From: an uncultured SAR116 cluster alpha proteobacterium
GTDB lineage: Bacteria; Pseudomonadota; Alphaproteobacteria; Puniceispirillales; Marisalimonadaceae
Length of the DNA: 64,000 nt
Assembly (NCBI GenBank): GCA_902618195.1
Contig: CACMZO010000002.1
Coordinates: 1 to 64,000, forward strand
Direction of reading: 5' to 3'
Positions 1-10,512 of the stretch are shown one piece after another. The notes under the pieces were generated by a model that ran no database searches, was not told the origin of the DNA, and saw only the letters and a program-made list of their open reading frames with translations. How positions within the stretch are numbered: the stretch's first letter is position 1; each line of letters starts with the position of its first letter. Made by a program: the position numbers and the translations under genes.

Positions 1-1
1 A

Positions 2-3000
2 AAATTTAAAACTACCTCAAGCGAGATTAAGAACCCTGATGGTACAATAGTATTTAGCGCACCAGAAATAGAAGTTCCAGGAAACTACTCTCAAGTTGCT
101 GCAGACGTAATTGCTCAAAAATATTTTAGAAAAGCGGGTGTTCCTGCCTATCTTAAAAAAGTTAAAGAAAATAATGTGCCTGAGTGGCTATCAAGATCTG
201 AGCCAGACGAAGATAAATTAGAAACTATTCCTGAAGATAAAAGATATGGTGCAGAAATATCCGCAAAACAGGTTTTTAATAGATTAGCTGGAACATGGAC
301 TTATTGGGGATGGAAAGGCGGATATTTCAGTTCTGAAAAAGATGCAAAGGTATATTATGATGAAATGAGGTATATGCTCGCATCTCAAATGGGAGCGCCT
401 AATTCTCCACAATGGTTTAACACTGGACTCCATTGGGCTTATGGAATAGACGGCCCCAGTCAAGGACATTATTATGTAGATTACAAAACTGAAAAATTAG
501 TTAAGTCAAAATCTTCATATATTCACCCACAGCCTCATGCATGTTTTATTCAATCTATTAAAGATGATCTTGTTAATGAAGGTGGAATAATGGATTTGTG
601 GGTAAGAGAAGCGAGATTATTCAAGTATGGATCTGGAACTGGAACAAACTTCTCAAATCTAAGAGGAAACAATGAAGAACTTTCTGGTGGCGGAAAATCA
701 TCTGGGATGATGAGCTTTTTAAAAATTGGTGATAGGGCTGCTGGTGCAATTAAATCAGGTGGTACAACAAGAAGAGCTGCTAAAATGGTTACTGTTGATG
801 TTGATCATCCGGACATTGAAGAATTTATTGATTGGAAAGTTGTAGAAGAACAAAAAGTTGCAGCTTTAGTTGCAGGATCTAAATCAACTGCAAAACATCT
901 TGGGGCGGTTATGGAAGCCTGCAATATTGATGAATATGAAAAAGATGACTTATACGACACAAAAATAAATAAAAAACTTAAAGAGGCTGTTCTAAACGCA
1001 AGATCAGTTATGATACCAGAAAATTATATTCAAAGAGTTATTCAATTTGCAAAACAAGGATTTAAAAAAATTGAATTTAAAACTTATGATACTGACTGGG
1101 ATAGCGAAGCTTATTTAACAGTATCAGGACAAAATTCTAATAATTCAATAAGAGTTACAAATGACTTTCTAAAAAAAGTTGAGGATAATAGTGACTGGGA
1201 ACTTATAAAAAGAACTGATGGAAAAGTATTTAAAAAAGTTAAAGCTAGACAACTTTGGGATAAAATAACAGAAGCCGCATGGGCATGTGCAGATCCTGGT
1301 CTACAATATGATTCTACCATCAATGAATGGCATACATGTCCTCAAGAAGAAAAAATAAATGCTTCTAACCCATGTTCAGAGTATATGTTTATTGATGATA
1401 CTGCCTGTAACCTTGCTTCATTAAACTTAATTAAATTTAGTAAAAAGAATAAAAAACTAGATATTAATGCTTTTGAACACGCCTGCAGATTATGGACATT
1501 AACACTTGAAATTTCTGTAATGATGGCACAATTTCCTTCAAAAGAAATTGCTCAAAAATCTTTTGATTATAGAACACTTGGCCTTGGTTACGCAAATATT
1601 GGAGGCCTCCTCATGTCATGGGGTGTGCCTTATGACAGTGATGAAGGTAGAGCAATATGTTCATCAATTTCAGCAATAATGACAGGAATTTCATATGCTA
1701 CATCAGCAGAAATAGCAAAAGAATTAGGTCCTTTTTCAAAATATAAACTGAACTCGAAAGATATGTTAAGAGTGATTAGAAACCATAAAAAAGCAGCTGA
1801 TGGTTTTAAAGATGGATACGATAGCTTAACTATTAATCCAGTGCCTCTTATCAAAGAAGATTGTCCTTCTGACGATCTACCTAATGCAGCATCAAAAGCC
1901 TGGGAAAAAGCTCTCAAAGGTGGAGAAAAATTTGGATACAGAAATGCTCAAACTACTGTAATAGCTCCGACCGGTACAATTGGACTTGTGATGGATTGTG
2001 ATACAACAGGTATTGAGCCAGACTTTGCAATGGTTAAATTCAAAAAGTTAGCTGGAGGAGGTTACTTTAAAATTATTAATCAAGTTGTACCAGAAGCACT
2101 TAAAAATCTAGGTTATGACAACAAACAAATTTCAGATATTAAAAATTATGTGTTGGGTACTGGTAGTTTAAAAAACTGTCAATCAATTAGTCATTCAGCA
2201 CTTAAAGAAAAAGGCTTTAAAGACGAGCAAATTAATTTAATTGAAAACTCATTAGAGAGTGCTTTTGATATTAAGTTTGTTTTTAATCAATTTACTTTAG
2301 GTAAAGAATTCTGCAAAAATGTTTTAAAGATTTCAGAAGATCAACTTAACGATTTTTCATTTGATATGCTTAACTTTTTGTCATTTACAAAAGAAGAAAT
2401 CGATGCCGCTAATATTCATGTTTGCGGATCTATGACATTAGAAGGGGCGCCTCATCTAAATGAAGAGCATCTTAACGTTTTTGACTGTGCAAATGTATGT
2501 GGAAGAATTGGTAAAAGATTTTTATCAGTTGATAGCCATATAAGGATGATGGCAGCAGCACAACCTTTTATTTCAGGTGCTATTTCTAAAACAATTAACA
2601 TGCCAAACAACTCATCAATAGAAGACTGCAGTGATGCTTACATGTTATCTTGGAAGTTATGCCTTAAAGCTAATGCTCTTTACAGAGATGGTTCAAAATT
2701 AAGTCAGCCTCTTAATTCAAGTTTGATTGAAGATGAAGATATTAATGATGAAGAAGTAATTACTGAAAAAACAACAAAAGTTGTTGAAAAAATAGTTGAA
2801 AGAGTATTAAGGGCAGAAAGAGAAAAATTGCCACATAGAAGGAAAGGTTATACTCAAAAAGCCATAGTAGGAGGCCATAAGGTCTATCTCAGAACTGGTG
2901 AATATGAAGATGGTAAGTTAGGTGAAATTTTCATTGATATGCATAAAGAAGGTGCTGCCTTTAGATCTTTAATGAATAACTTTGCGATTGCCGTTTCAAT

Positions 3001-3550
3001 TGGATTGCAATATGGAGTTCCTTTAGAAGAATTTGTTGAGGCGTTTACATTTACTAGATTTGAACCACAAGGTGTAGTTACTGGAAACGATACTATCAAA
3101 ATGTCCACATCTATTTTGGATTATATTTTTAGGGAACTAGCAATTTCTTATCTAGATAGAAATGATCTAGGGCATGTTGATGTTAATAATATTGATACAA
3201 GTCCAACAGGTGTTGGTGTAAGAGGAGATGAAACAACTCATAAAGTTGCATCAAGAGGGTTTGTAAGAAGAGAACTTAAAGTTGTGTCTAGTGGTGGAGC
3301 AGATAATGTGTCAGTTTTACAAACTAAAAATTATTTAGATACCTATGAGAATGAGATAACAGATATTAATGATGAAAATGAAACTAACGAAGTACTAGTA
3401 AAACAAAACTCTACTATCTCAAAAGAAATCGAAGCTAAAATTAAAGGTTTTGAAGGTGAAGCTTGTGGAGAATGTGGTAACTTTACTCTAGTTAGGAATG
3501 GCACCTGTATGAAATGTAATACATGTGGTGCTACTTCTGGATGTTCTTAA
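2..3550 (+). CDS. nrdJ: Adenosylcobalamin-dependent (class II) ribonucleotide reductase, 5' end outside window
   Basis: Reduces ribonucleotides to deoxyribonucleotides in the cytoplasm using coenzyme B12. The tracked ORF begins at a GTG at 176, but the same frame is open back to base 2 and reads [20 protein letters not shown] and onwards, which matches the N-terminal region of alphaproteobacterial NrdJ. The gene therefore starts upstream of the window and about 1182 codons are present here. Visible landmarks are the redox cysteine region PHACFIQ, the active-site NPCSE motif (radical Cys plus Glu), the APTGTIG loop, and a cysteine-rich tail CGECGNF...[14 protein letters not shown] that is characteristic of the family. 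No frameshift or intein is evident. The downstream ridA-like gene begins 20 bp after the stop. Use of NrdJ implies that the cell needs cobalamin; no other B12 gene is in the window. Confidence 0.96.
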   Translation, partial: KFKTTSSEIKNPDGTIVFSAPEIEVPGNYSQVAADVIAQKYFRKAGVPAYLKKVKENNVPEWLSRSEPDEDKLETIPEDKRYGAEISAKQVFNRLAGTWTYWGWKGGYFSSEKDAKVYYDEMRYMLASQMGAPNSPQWFNTGLHWAYGIDGPSQGHYYVDYKTEKLVKSKSSYIHPQPHACFIQSIKDDLVNEGGIMDLWVREARLFKYGSGTGTNFSNLRGNNEELSGGGKSSGMMSFLKIGDRAAGAIKSGGTTRRAAKMVTVDVDHPDIEEFIDWKVVEEQKVAALVAGSKSTAKHLGAVMEACNIDEYEKDDLYDTKINKKLKEAVLNARSVMIPENYIQRVIQFAKQGFKKIEFKTYDTDWDSEAYLTVSGQNSNNSIRVTNDFLKKVEDNSDWELIKRTDGKVFKKVKARQLWDKITEAAWACADPGLQYDSTINEWHTCPQEEKINASNPCSEYMFIDDTACNLASLNLIKFSKKNKKLDINAFEHACRLWTLTLEISVMMAQFPSKEIAQKSFDYRTLGLGYANIGGLLMSWGVPYDSDEGRAICSSISAIMTGISYATSAEIAKELGPFSKYKLNSKDMLRVIRNHKKAADGFKDGYDSLTINPVPLIKEDCPSDDLPNAASKAWEKALKGGEKFGYRNAQTTVIAPTGTIGLVMDCDTTGIEPDFAMVKFKKLAGGGYFKIINQVVPEALKNLGYDNKQISDIKNYVLGTGSLKNCQSISHSALKEKGFKDEQINLIENSLESAFDIKFVFNQFTLGKEFCKNVLKISEDQLNDFSFDMLNFLSFTKEEIDAANIHVCGSMTLEGAPHLNEEHLNVFDCANVCGRIGKRFLSVDSHIRMMAAAQPFISGAISKTINMPNNSSIEDCSDAYMLSWKLCLKANALYRDGSKLSQPLNSSLIEDEDINDEEVITEKTTKVVEKIVERVLRAEREKLPHRRKGYTQKAIVGGHKVYLRTGEYEDGKLGEIFIDMHKEGAAFRSLMNNFAIAVSIGLQYGVPLEEFVEAFTFTRFEPQGVVTGNDTIKMSTSILDYIFRELAISYLDRNDLGHVDVNNIDTSPTGVGVRGDETTHKVASRGFVRRELKVVSSGGADNVSVLQTKNYLDTYENEITDINDENETNEVLVKQNSTISKEIEAKIKGFEGEACGECGNFTLVRNGTCMKCNTCGATSGCS

Positions 3551-3570
3551 TTAGTGAAAGTATATGATTT

Positions 3571-4032
3571 ATGAATATTGAAGAAAATTTAAAAAACCAT
3601 CAGATAGAATTAGAAGATGCTTCAACGCCAGCTGGGAACTATGTACCTTACATAATTACTAACAAACTTGTTTTTATATCTGGTCAATTACCATTTAAAC
3701 AAGGAAAGTTACCAATAACAGGTATTGTTGGTGAAACAGTTAGCTCAGAAGATGCAATTGAGATGGCAAAGTTATGCGCTCTAGCACTAATCAGCCAATT
3801 AAAATCAGCTTGTGATGGAGACCTTAATAAAGTTTCAAGAGTAGTGAAATTAGGTGGATTTGTAGCTTCAGCCTCATCTTTTACATCACAACCTACAATA
3901 ATTAATGGTGCTTCAAATATTATGGTTAAAGTGTTTGGAGAACAAGGAAAGCATTCTCGATTTGCAGTAGGCGTCTCCAGTCTTCCACTCAATGCCCCAG
4001 TTGAAATTGAAGGAATTTTTGAGCTTAAATAA
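3571..4032 (+). CDS. RidA/YjgF/UK114 family protein
   Basis: RidA-family proteins hydrolyse reactive enamine/imine intermediates released by PLP enzymes, or act as related deaminases. The 153-residue protein shows the family core: VFISGQLPF near the N-terminus and the C-terminal SRFAVGVSSLPLNAPVEIE, whose Arg sits where RidA binds the substrate carboxylate. It is longer than the roughly 128-residue RidA, which fits the alphaproteobacterial L-PSP subgroup often found near DUF482 acyltransferase-like genes, as here. Start ATG is 20 bp after nrdJ; the next gene begins 6 bp after its stop, so the two are probably cotranscribed. The exact substrate is unknown. Confidence 0.9.
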   Translation: MNIEENLKNHQIELEDASTPAGNYVPYIITNKLVFISGQLPFKQGKLPITGIVGETVSSEDAIEMAKLCALALISQLKSACDGDLNKVSRVVKLGGFVASASSFTSQPTIINGASNIMVKVFGEQGKHSRFAVGVSSLPLNAPVEIEGIFELK

Positions 4033-4038
4033 AATAAA

Positions 4039-5178
4039 ATGAATTTGGATATAATTTCAAATATATCTAAGATAGGTTCAAAAGCTTGGAATAACTTGAA
4101 TGTTAATGATCATCCATTTACAAATTATGATTTTTTATACGCTTTAGAAGAATCTAAATCTGTTTGTGCAGAGACAGGTTGGCTTCCACAACATATAATT
4201 GTAAAAGATATTGATAACAAAATTATAGGAATTTTACCTAATTACCTTAAAAGCCATTCTTATGGAGAATATGTATTTGATCATAGCTGGGCAAACGCTT
4301 ATCAAAAAGCAGGAGGTTCATACTACCCTAAATTAATTTCAGCTATACCTTTTACACCTGTAAAAGGACCACGTTTTTTATATAAAGAAAGTGAAAAAGA
4401 AATCATAATTGAAAATATTAGTCAATTTATGATGAATCTTACGGATAAAAATAATTTAAGTTCTGCTCATATAAATTTTTTAGATGAAAACACTGATCAT
4501 ATTTTAGAAAAAAAAGGATGGTTAAAAAGAGTTGGTTTACAATTTCATTGGAAAAACAAAGGTTATTCTAGTTTCGAAGATTTTTTAGATGAGCTAAAAA
4601 GTTCGAAAAGAAAAATGATTAAAAAAGAAAGAGATTATATAAAAAAAACGGGTATTGTCATAAATAGGATCAGTGGTAATGATTTAAATTCGACAATTTG
4701 GGATCAATTTTATAAATTTTATTTAGATACAATAGATAAGAAATGGGGAAGTGCTTATTTAACGAGAGATTTTTTCTCATCTATATCAGATAAGTTAAAT
4801 AAAAAAATTGTTCTTATTATAGCGGAAAAAGACAATCAAATAGTTGCTGGTGCCCTAAATTTTACTGATAAAAATTGTTTATATGGTAGAAATTGGGGAT
4901 CTAAAATTGATGTCCCTTTTCTGCATTTTGAAATGTGTTATTATCAGGCTATAGATTATGCAATTGATCAAAAATTAAAGGTTGTTGAAGCTGGTGCTCA
5001 AGGGCATCATAAAATTAAAAGAGGATATTTAGCTAAACCGACTTTTAGTTATCATTATCTTCCAAACTCCTCATTTAGAAATGCTGTTTCAGCTTTTATA
5101 AATGATGAAAAAAGACATGTTCAAGAAAACATTGATTATGTTAATAATCATGATAATCCTTTTAAATTTAAAAATTAA
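4039..5178 (+). CDS. DUF482/COG3146 GNAT-like acyltransferase family protein
   Basis: A 379-residue protein with the double GNAT-like (FemAB-like) layout. The basic segment KSSKRKMIKKERDYIK lies around residue 190, and the conserved C-terminal block QGHHKIKRGYLAKPTFSYH is followed by NDEKRHVQENI. These match the DUF482 family, often labelled peptidoglycan biosynthesis protein or GNAT N-acetyltransferase without experimental proof. No signal peptide is visible, so it is cytoplasmic. It follows the RidA-like gene by 6 bp and is convergent with clpA; the two stop codons overlap in the sequence ttaa. The substrate is not known, and peptidoglycan cross-bridge modification is only a family-level guess. 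Confidence 0.85.
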   Translation: MNLDIISNISKIGSKAWNNLNVNDHPFTNYDFLYALEESKSVCAETGWLPQHIIVKDIDNKIIGILPNYLKSHSYGEYVFDHSWANAYQKAGGSYYPKLISAIPFTPVKGPRFLYKESEKEIIIENISQFMMNLTDKNNLSSAHINFLDENTDHILEKKGWLKRVGLQFHWKNKGYSSFEDFLDELKSSKRKMIKKERDYIKKTGIVINRISGNDLNSTIWDQFYKFYLDTIDKKWGSAYLTRDFFSSISDKLNKKIVLIIAEKDNQIVAGALNFTDKNCLYGRNWGSKIDVPFLHFEMCYYQAIDYAIDQKLKVVEAGAQGHHKIKRGYLAKPTFSYHYLPNSSFRNAVSAFINDEKRHVQENIDYVNNHDNPFKFKN

Positions 5179-7463
5179 ATCTTAATTTTTGTATTTCTTT
5201 TATCTGATGTTTTAGTAGAAGACTCAGATTTAATAATTAATTCATCTTTTTTGTTATCTACAAAAACGTTACCCCCTTTAACTAGTTTTCCAAACAAAAG
5301 TTCTTCAGCTAGTGGTTTTTTAATTTTTTCTTGAATTAATCTATTTAAAGGTCTTGCTCCAAAAATCTTATCATATCCTTTTTTAGCTAACCAATTTCTT
5401 GCTTCATCAGAAAGCATTATAGAAACACCTTTATCGGATAATTGTGCCTCTAATTGCATAATAAATTTATCTACAACCATTTTAATTACTTCTATATCTA
5501 AATAATCAAATGGTATAACAGCATCTAACCTATTGCGAAATTCTGGGGTAAATAATTTTTCTATTGCTTGTGTATCAGCGTCATTTTTTGTGTCATTTAA
5601 AAATCCAATAGATGATTTAGATAACTCTGAAGCCCCTGCATTAGTAGTCATAATTAAAATAACATTTCTAAAATCTACTGACTTGCCATTATTGTCAGTT
5701 AATTTACCATGATCCATTACTTGAAGTAATAAATTAAACAAATCAGGATGTGCTTTTTCAATTTCATCTAAAAGTAATACCGAATGAGGATTTTGATCAA
5801 TTGCATCAGTTAATAATCCTCCTTGATCAAAACCAACATAACCCGGAGGTGCACCTATCAATCTAGAAACCGTATGTCTTTCCATATATTCTGACATATC
5901 GAATCTAGTAAGTTTAATACCATATGACTCAGACAACTGTCTTGCCACTTCAGTTTTCCCAACTCCAGTAGGGCCAGAAAATAAATAACAACCTATTGGT
6001 TTTTCACCTTCTCTGAGACCAGCCCTTGACAATTTTACACTTGAAACCAAAGCAGATATAGCTTTATCTTGACCATAAACCATTCTTTTCAGATCACTCT
6101 CTAAATTTAAAAGTGCCTTTTTATCGTCTTTAGAAACATGTTTTGGAGGTATTCTAGCAATTAAAGCAACTGTTTCTTCTATTTCTGGTTTATCAATTGT
6201 TTTCTTTCTTTTATTTTGAGGTAATAGCATTTGTGCGGCTGCTGTTTCGTCAATTACATCAATAGCCTTATCAGGAAGCTTTCTTTCATTTATATATCTA
6301 AAAGATAATTCAACTGCAGTTTTAATTGCATCATTAGTAAACTTAATTTTATGGTGATCTTCATATCTTGATTTAAGCCCCATCAAAATTTTGACTGCAT
6401 CATCAACATTAGGTTCTTTTACATCTATTTTTTGAAATCTTCTTACTAAAGCTCTGTCTTTATCAAAATAGCCTCTATATTCTTTATAAGTGGTTGAACC
6501 AATGCATCTAAGTGTCCCTGTTTGAAGAACAGGCTTTAATAAATTTGAAGCATCCATTGCACCACCACTCGTAGCGCCAGCACCAATTATTGTATGAATT
6601 TCATCAATAAATAATATTGCATTTTCATTCTTTTCAATTTCTTTAATCACAGCTTTTAAACGTTCTTCAAAATCTCCTCTATATCTTGTTCCTGCTAGAA
6701 GTGCCCCCATATCCAAAGCATAAATCTCGGATTTCAACAACACTTCTGGCACCTCGCCTTTAACAATTTTGTCCGCAAGTCCTTCTGCTATGGCTGTTTT
6801 TCCTACACCTGGATCGCCAACTAATAGAGGGTTATTCTTTGTTCTTCTGCATAAAACTTGTATGGTTCTATCAAGTTCTTTCTTCCTTCCTATAACCGGA
6901 TCAATTTTTCCAGATGCAGATTTTTCATTCAAATCAACAGCATATTTTTTTAATGCACTTTCTTTTTTTGGATTTGTTTCGGTCTCCGCATTTGTATCTT
7001 CATCAGTTGTAGATTGAGAATAGTTTGGATCTTTTGCAAGACCATGACTAATAAAACTAACAGCATCTAGTCTTTTCATATTCTGCTTTTGGAGCAGATA
7101 TACTGCATAACAATCTCTTTCAGAGAACATAGCAACTAAAACATTTGCCCCACTTGCTTCATTTTTTCCTGAAGATTGAGTATGAATAACAGCTCTTTGT
7201 ACAACACGTTGAAACCCTGATGTTGGCTGAGTATCTATTTCATCATTTGAACTAACAATTGATTTCAAATCTTTATCTAAATAACCGTTAAGATCATCTT
7301 CTAAAAGTTTTATATCTACACCACATGCTTTAAATACTTCAATTGCATCTTTATCTTCTAACAATGAGAATAATAAATGCTCTAAAGTTGCAAACTCATG
7401 CTTTTTGGAGGATGCTAAATTCATTGCACGTCTTAATGTTTCCTCTAGTGATCTTGATAACAT
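5175..7463 (-). CDS. clpA: ATP-dependent Clp protease ATP-binding subunit ClpA
   Basis: Hexameric AAA+ unfoldase that feeds substrates to the ClpP peptidase. Domain order: N-terminal Clp repeats (about residues 1-145), an acidic linker, AAA+ module 1 with Walker A GDPGVGKT near residue 216 and Walker B AILFIDEIHT, then AAA+ module 2 with GPTGVGKT near 495 and HSVLLLDEIEKAHPD. The ClpP-docking loop is visible as SSIGFLNDT (an IGF tripeptide). At 762 residues it is the normal ClpA length (about 758 in E. coli), and it lacks the long middle domain of ClpB. It follows clpS by 3 bp on the same strand, the classic adaptor-unfoldase operon. clpP is not in this window. Confidence 0.97.
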   Translation of the reverse strand: MLSRSLEETLRRAMNLASSKKHEFATLEHLLFSLLEDKDAIEVFKACGVDIKLLEDDLNGYLDKDLKSIVSSNDEIDTQPTSGFQRVVQRAVIHTQSSGKNEASGANVLVAMFSERDCYAVYLLQKQNMKRLDAVSFISHGLAKDPNYSQSTTDEDTNAETETNPKKESALKKYAVDLNEKSASGKIDPVIGRKKELDRTIQVLCRRTKNNPLLVGDPGVGKTAIAEGLADKIVKGEVPEVLLKSEIYALDMGALLAGTRYRGDFEERLKAVIKEIEKNENAILFIDEIHTIIGAGATSGGAMDASNLLKPVLQTGTLRCIGSTTYKEYRGYFDKDRALVRRFQKIDVKEPNVDDAVKILMGLKSRYEDHHKIKFTNDAIKTAVELSFRYINERKLPDKAIDVIDETAAAQMLLPQNKRKKTIDKPEIEETVALIARIPPKHVSKDDKKALLNLESDLKRMVYGQDKAISALVSSVKLSRAGLREGEKPIGCYLFSGPTGVGKTEVARQLSESYGIKLTRFDMSEYMERHTVSRLIGAPPGYVGFDQGGLLTDAIDQNPHSVLLLDEIEKAHPDLFNLLLQVMDHGKLTDNNGKSVDFRNVILIMTTNAGASELSKSSIGFLNDTKNDADTQAIEKLFTPEFRNRLDAVIPFDYLDIEVIKMVVDKFIMQLEAQLSDKGVSIMLSDEARNWLAKKGYDKIFGARPLNRLIQEKIKKPLAEELLFGKLVKGGNVFVDNKKDELIIKSESSTKTSDKRNTKIKI

Positions 7464-7466
7464 TAT

Positions 7467-7814
7467 TTATTCCTTTTCTAATTGCATTTGAAGTGGATGT
7501 TCGTATTTACGAGCATAATTTGTAACTTGTACTGCTTTAGTTTCTGCAATTTCATATGTGTAAATACCACAAACACCAATACCTTTTTGATGAACATGAA
7601 GCATAATTTGTGTGGCTTCATCTTGTCTTTTTCCAAAAAATTTTTCTAAAACCTCAATAACAAATTCCATTGGTGTGTAATCATCATTTAACATTAAAAC
7701 TTTATACAAAGATGGTTTTTTAGTTTTAGGCTTTACCTTTGTTAATACACTTCCATCAGTTTGATTGTTATTATCCTCTGATTCAGATCGGATGTTGAAA
7801 TATTTTCTTTTCAT
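7467..7814 (-). CDS. clpS: ClpS, N-end rule adaptor for ClpA
   Basis: Adaptor that binds N-degron substrates and delivers them to ClpAP. The 115-residue protein has a disordered, polar N-terminal tail and the conserved fold sequence [20 protein letters not shown], with NDDYT being the substrate-pocket hallmark. The C-terminal half contains [19 protein letters not shown]. It lies 3 bp upstream of clpA and is probably cotranscribed. The only strong candidate start is the ATG at 7814, with no strong Shine-Dalgarno visible. The 148-bp gap upstream is shared with the divergent carboxypeptidase gene. Confidence 0.96.
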   Translation of the reverse strand: MKRKYFNIRSESEDNNNQTDGSVLTKVKPKTKKPSLYKVLMLNDDYTPMEFVIEVLEKFFGKRQDEATQIMLHVHQKGIGVCGIYTYEIAETKAVQVTNYARKYEHPLQMQLEKE

Positions 7815-7832
7815 ATATTTAATTTAATAATT

Positions 7833-7883
7833 AAAGACTTTGGTATCAATACTTTTAGAAAATATTTTATAAATTAAGTCTTT
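7833..7883. repeat. Spaced inverted repeat in the clpS/carboxypeptidase intergenic region
   Basis: AAAGACTT at 7833-7840 is repeated as its reverse complement AAGTCTTT at 7876-7883, with a 35-bp AT-rich spacer containing AAAATATTTT. It lies immediately upstream of clpS and in the shared divergent region. It could be an operator or a weak hairpin, but in DNA this AT-rich an 8-bp match may be chance. Confidence 0.35.
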
Positions 7884-7908
7884 TTAAACATCTAAATATT
7901 GTATATAC

Positions 7909-7922
7909 ATATATATATATAT
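7909..7922. repeat. Short (AT)7 dinucleotide tract
   Basis: Seven uninterrupted AT units lie between clpS and the carboxypeptidase gene, within a longer alternating TA stretch starting at 7902. TATAAT at 7936-7941 and TATACT at 7946-7951 follow and are possible -10 elements for the rightward gene, but no convincing -35 is seen. The tract could slip in length; no function is claimed. Confidence 0.5.
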
Positions 7923-7962
7923 CAACATAATGTATTATAATTTATTATACTCAAAATTTTAA

Positions 7963-9165
7963 ATGAATATTATTATCCCATTTAAAGCATCATATATAAA
8001 AATTTTGATGTTTTTCCTTTTTTTTATAAGTTCATTTTATTTTGATAAACCTTCTTACGGAAAGTACGCATCAATTATTATAAATGAAAAATCAGGAAAA
8101 GTTTATCATTCAATTAATGCTGATACGATGAATTACCCTGCTTCACTTACTAAAATAATGACAATTTACATGATTTTTGAAAAATTAAAAAACAAAAAAA
8201 TTAAAATGAATACTAAACTTAAGGTATCTAAACGAGCTTCAGGGCAACCTCCATCAAAACTAGGGTTATACCCAGGTCAAAAAATCACTGTTAAACAAGC
8301 AATTCTTGCACTCGTTACCAAATCAGCAAATGATGTTGCAACTGTAGTTGCTGAAAATTTTGAAAAAACTGAAAGAAGGTTTGCTTATAAAATGACTAAA
8401 AAAGCTAAAAACATTGGTCTTACTCGTACTATTTTTAAAAATGCATCCGGACTTCCAAACAGAGGTCAACTTTCTACAGCAAGAGACATGGCAAAACTAG
8501 CAGTAGCTATTAGAAAAAACTTCCCTGAATTTTTTTATTTTTTTAATAAAAAATCATTTGTGTTTAATGGTATTGAGTATCGTAATCATAATAATTTACT
8601 TGGCTCTTACTTTGGTGCAGATGGTATTAAAACAGGCTACACCAACGCATCAGGATTTAATTTAGTTGCTTCTGTTGAAAGAAATGGCCAAAGAATAATC
8701 GGAGTTGTTTTTGGTGGAAAAACAGCAAGAACCAGAGATAAGCATATGGTCAAGTTATTAAATAAATTTATAAAAACTCCTGTTGTACGAACTGCTAAAC
8801 TCTCTGAAATACCTTCCCAAAGACCTGATTTTATTTCATATCCTGTTGTAAAAAAACCAAAAAACTTCTCTGTTCATACCGTTAGTGAATCAGAAGATTG
8901 GTTTATACAAATAGGAGCTTTTAAAAACAAACTTAATGCACATATTGCTGCAAAAAAAGCTCGTAATGCAGCCCCTGAACAACTTGGTAATTTACCTGCT
9001 TCTTTACAAAAAATTAATAAGCCTCTAGAAAACTTAAAAGTGAAGAGGTCTCTTTGGAGAGTTAGGTTTATTGAATTAGCTGAAAATCAAGCAAGATCTG
9101 TTTGTGCTGAACTATGGTCATCAGGACTTAGTTGTATCCCTTTACCTCAAAAAAGCCTAAATTAA
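7963..9165 (+). CDS. D-alanyl-D-alanine carboxypeptidase (PBP5/6-like) with C-terminal SPOR domain
   Basis: Trims the terminal D-Ala from peptidoglycan stem peptides in the periplasm. An N-terminal hydrophobic segment (about residues 12-28) acts as a signal peptide or anchor. The serine-peptidase S11 motifs are intact: SLTK (Ser61/Lys64), SAN near residue 121, and KTG at about 223. From about residue 305 a SPOR-type domain begins (SEDWFIQIGAFKNKLNA), which binds denuded septal glycan and suggests recruitment to the division site. The 400-residue length and S11-plus-SPOR architecture are common in Alphaproteobacteria. The gene is convergent with umuC (4-bp gap) and divergent from clpS. Confidence 0.93.
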   Translation: MNIIIPFKASYIKILMFFLFFISSFYFDKPSYGKYASIIINEKSGKVYHSINADTMNYPASLTKIMTIYMIFEKLKNKKIKMNTKLKVSKRASGQPPSKLGLYPGQKITVKQAILALVTKSANDVATVVAENFEKTERRFAYKMTKKAKNIGLTRTIFKNASGLPNRGQLSTARDMAKLAVAIRKNFPEFFYFFNKKSFVFNGIEYRNHNNLLGSYFGADGIKTGYTNASGFNLVASVERNGQRIIGVVFGGKTARTRDKHMVKLLNKFIKTPVVRTAKLSEIPSQRPDFISYPVVKKPKNFSVHTVSESEDWFIQIGAFKNKLNAHIAAKKARNAAPEQLGNLPASLQKINKPLENLKVKRSLWRVRFIELAENQARSVCAELWSSGLSCIPLPQKSLN

Positions 9166-9169
9166 TATT

Positions 9170-10498
9170 TTATTTAACAATCAAAAGTTGATTCCAATTA
9201 GTCGTGTATGATTTGGATTTGAAATGAGATTTCATATTCCATTTACTTTTGTTCTTTTTTGATTTTAATAATCCTTGAGATCCATAAAATAAAGTTTTTG
9301 AACCCATTTTATTATTAATATAATCTAGCATTATCATTCGTTTGTTTGATAATATATCATCTTTTTTATTTTTATTAAATAAACTACCCTGAATAGTATA
9401 ATCCTCTGATTTATAAAAAGAGCTAGTTTCATTTAAATTGATTTCTAGACTTTTAATGTTTAAGTCAAGTAGCGTAACCCCAATTTTTTTATAACTAAAT
9501 CCCAACCGATAAATTTTTTCTAATATTCCAAATCCACCTTGGATCAAATCAGGTGTGTTATTTGTGGGCTCATCAAAGTTTATTACTCCAGAGTTACTGT
9601 ATTGTGATTCACTTTTTTTAAACTTGTTTGTATTAATAAAAACACATAAAGAACTGCATAAACCTCTTTGTAATCGAAGTTTTTCAGCTGCTCTAAAAAT
9701 ATGGTTTGATAATGCTTCTTTTAAACTTTGTAAATCAGTTACTGTTTCTCCAAATGAACGCGAAACCGTGATAGATTTTTTAGAATGAACTTGTTCTAAA
9801 TCTAAAGCTGAAATACCTCTTAATTCATACACTATTCTTTTCCCGACAACAGAAATATGTCGTTTTATGTGATTGGGATTAGCTCTCTGCAATTGCAAGG
9901 CATTATTTATACCAATTTTTTTCAATCTATTTGCCCAACCTTTTGATATTCCCCAGATTGTTTCAAGTTCTAAATCATTTAATACTTGAGTAATTTGATT
10001 TGAATCTTGAAGGTTATAAACTCCTTCATTTACATATTTTTTTGCTATTCTGTTAGCTAATTTTGCTAACGTTTTAGTTGGTCCTATTCCCACAGAAACG
10101 GGTATACCTGTCCATTGATATATTTTTTTTTTCATAAAAATCATTTTTTTATAAATATTATTTTTATTAAATCCATCTAGACCTAAAAAAGCTTCATCTA
10201 TAGAGTAGACCTCAACGTCTGGTGTGAAGTGATAAAAAGAGTTCATTACTCTAGAAGACATATCTCCATACAAAGTGTAATTAGATGAATAAACTATTAC
10301 CCTATTTTTTTTGATTAAATCTTTCCATAAATGCAGTGGTGCACCCATAGGAATACCCAGAGCTTTAGCTTCATTTGATCTGGCTATGATACATCCATCA
10401 TTATTTGATAAAACAACAACAGGTTTATTATTAATAAGTGGATTAAAAACCCTTTCACAGGATACATAGAAATTATTACAATCAACTAATGCATACAA
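9170..10498 (-). CDS. umuC: Y-family DNA polymerase UmuC (Pol V catalytic subunit)
   Basis: Error-prone translesion polymerase induced by DNA damage. The 442-residue protein begins MYALVDCNNFYVSCERVF, carrying the first catalytic Asp, and has the second metal-site motif VYSIDEAFLGL near residue 100. Helix-hairpin-helix and little-finger regions follow, then a C-terminal DUF4113-like tail typical of UmuC rather than DinB. The start is TTG at 10498; it is supported by the conserved ALVDxNxFYxSCE start of the family and an AAAGGT ribosome site just upstream. It lies 14 bp downstream of umuD and should share its SOS promoter. Confidence 0.95.
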   Translation of the reverse strand: MYALVDCNNFYVSCERVFNPLINNKPVVVLSNNDGCIIARSNEAKALGIPMGAPLHLWKDLIKKNRVIVYSSNYTLYGDMSSRVMNSFYHFTPDVEVYSIDEAFLGLDGFNKNNIYKKMIFMKKKIYQWTGIPVSVGIGPTKTLAKLANRIAKKYVNEGVYNLQDSNQITQVLNDLELETIWGISKGWANRLKKIGINNALQLQRANPNHIKRHISVVGKRIVYELRGISALDLEQVHSKKSITVSRSFGETVTDLQSLKEALSNHIFRAAEKLRLQRGLCSSLCVFINTNKFKKSESQYSNSGVINFDEPTNNTPDLIQGGFGILEKIYRLGFSYKKIGVTLLDLNIKSLEINLNETSSFYKSEDYTIQGSLFNKNKKDDILSNKRMIMLDYINNKMGSKTLFYGSQGLLKSKKNKSKWNMKSHFKSKSYTTNWNQLLIVK

Positions 10499-10512
10499 TT
10501 TTGTTTACCTTT

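Noticed and set aside
1630-1917. 95-aa minus-strand ORF inside nrdJ
   Set aside because: Antisense shadow of a conserved gene; no family motif.
3684-3992. 102-aa minus-strand ORF inside the RidA-like gene
   Set aside because: Antisense shadow; the plus-strand RidA motifs are clear.
7343-7525. 60-aa plus-strand ORF spanning the clpS/clpA junction
   Set aside because: Overlaps two certain genes on the other strand; no recognisable content.
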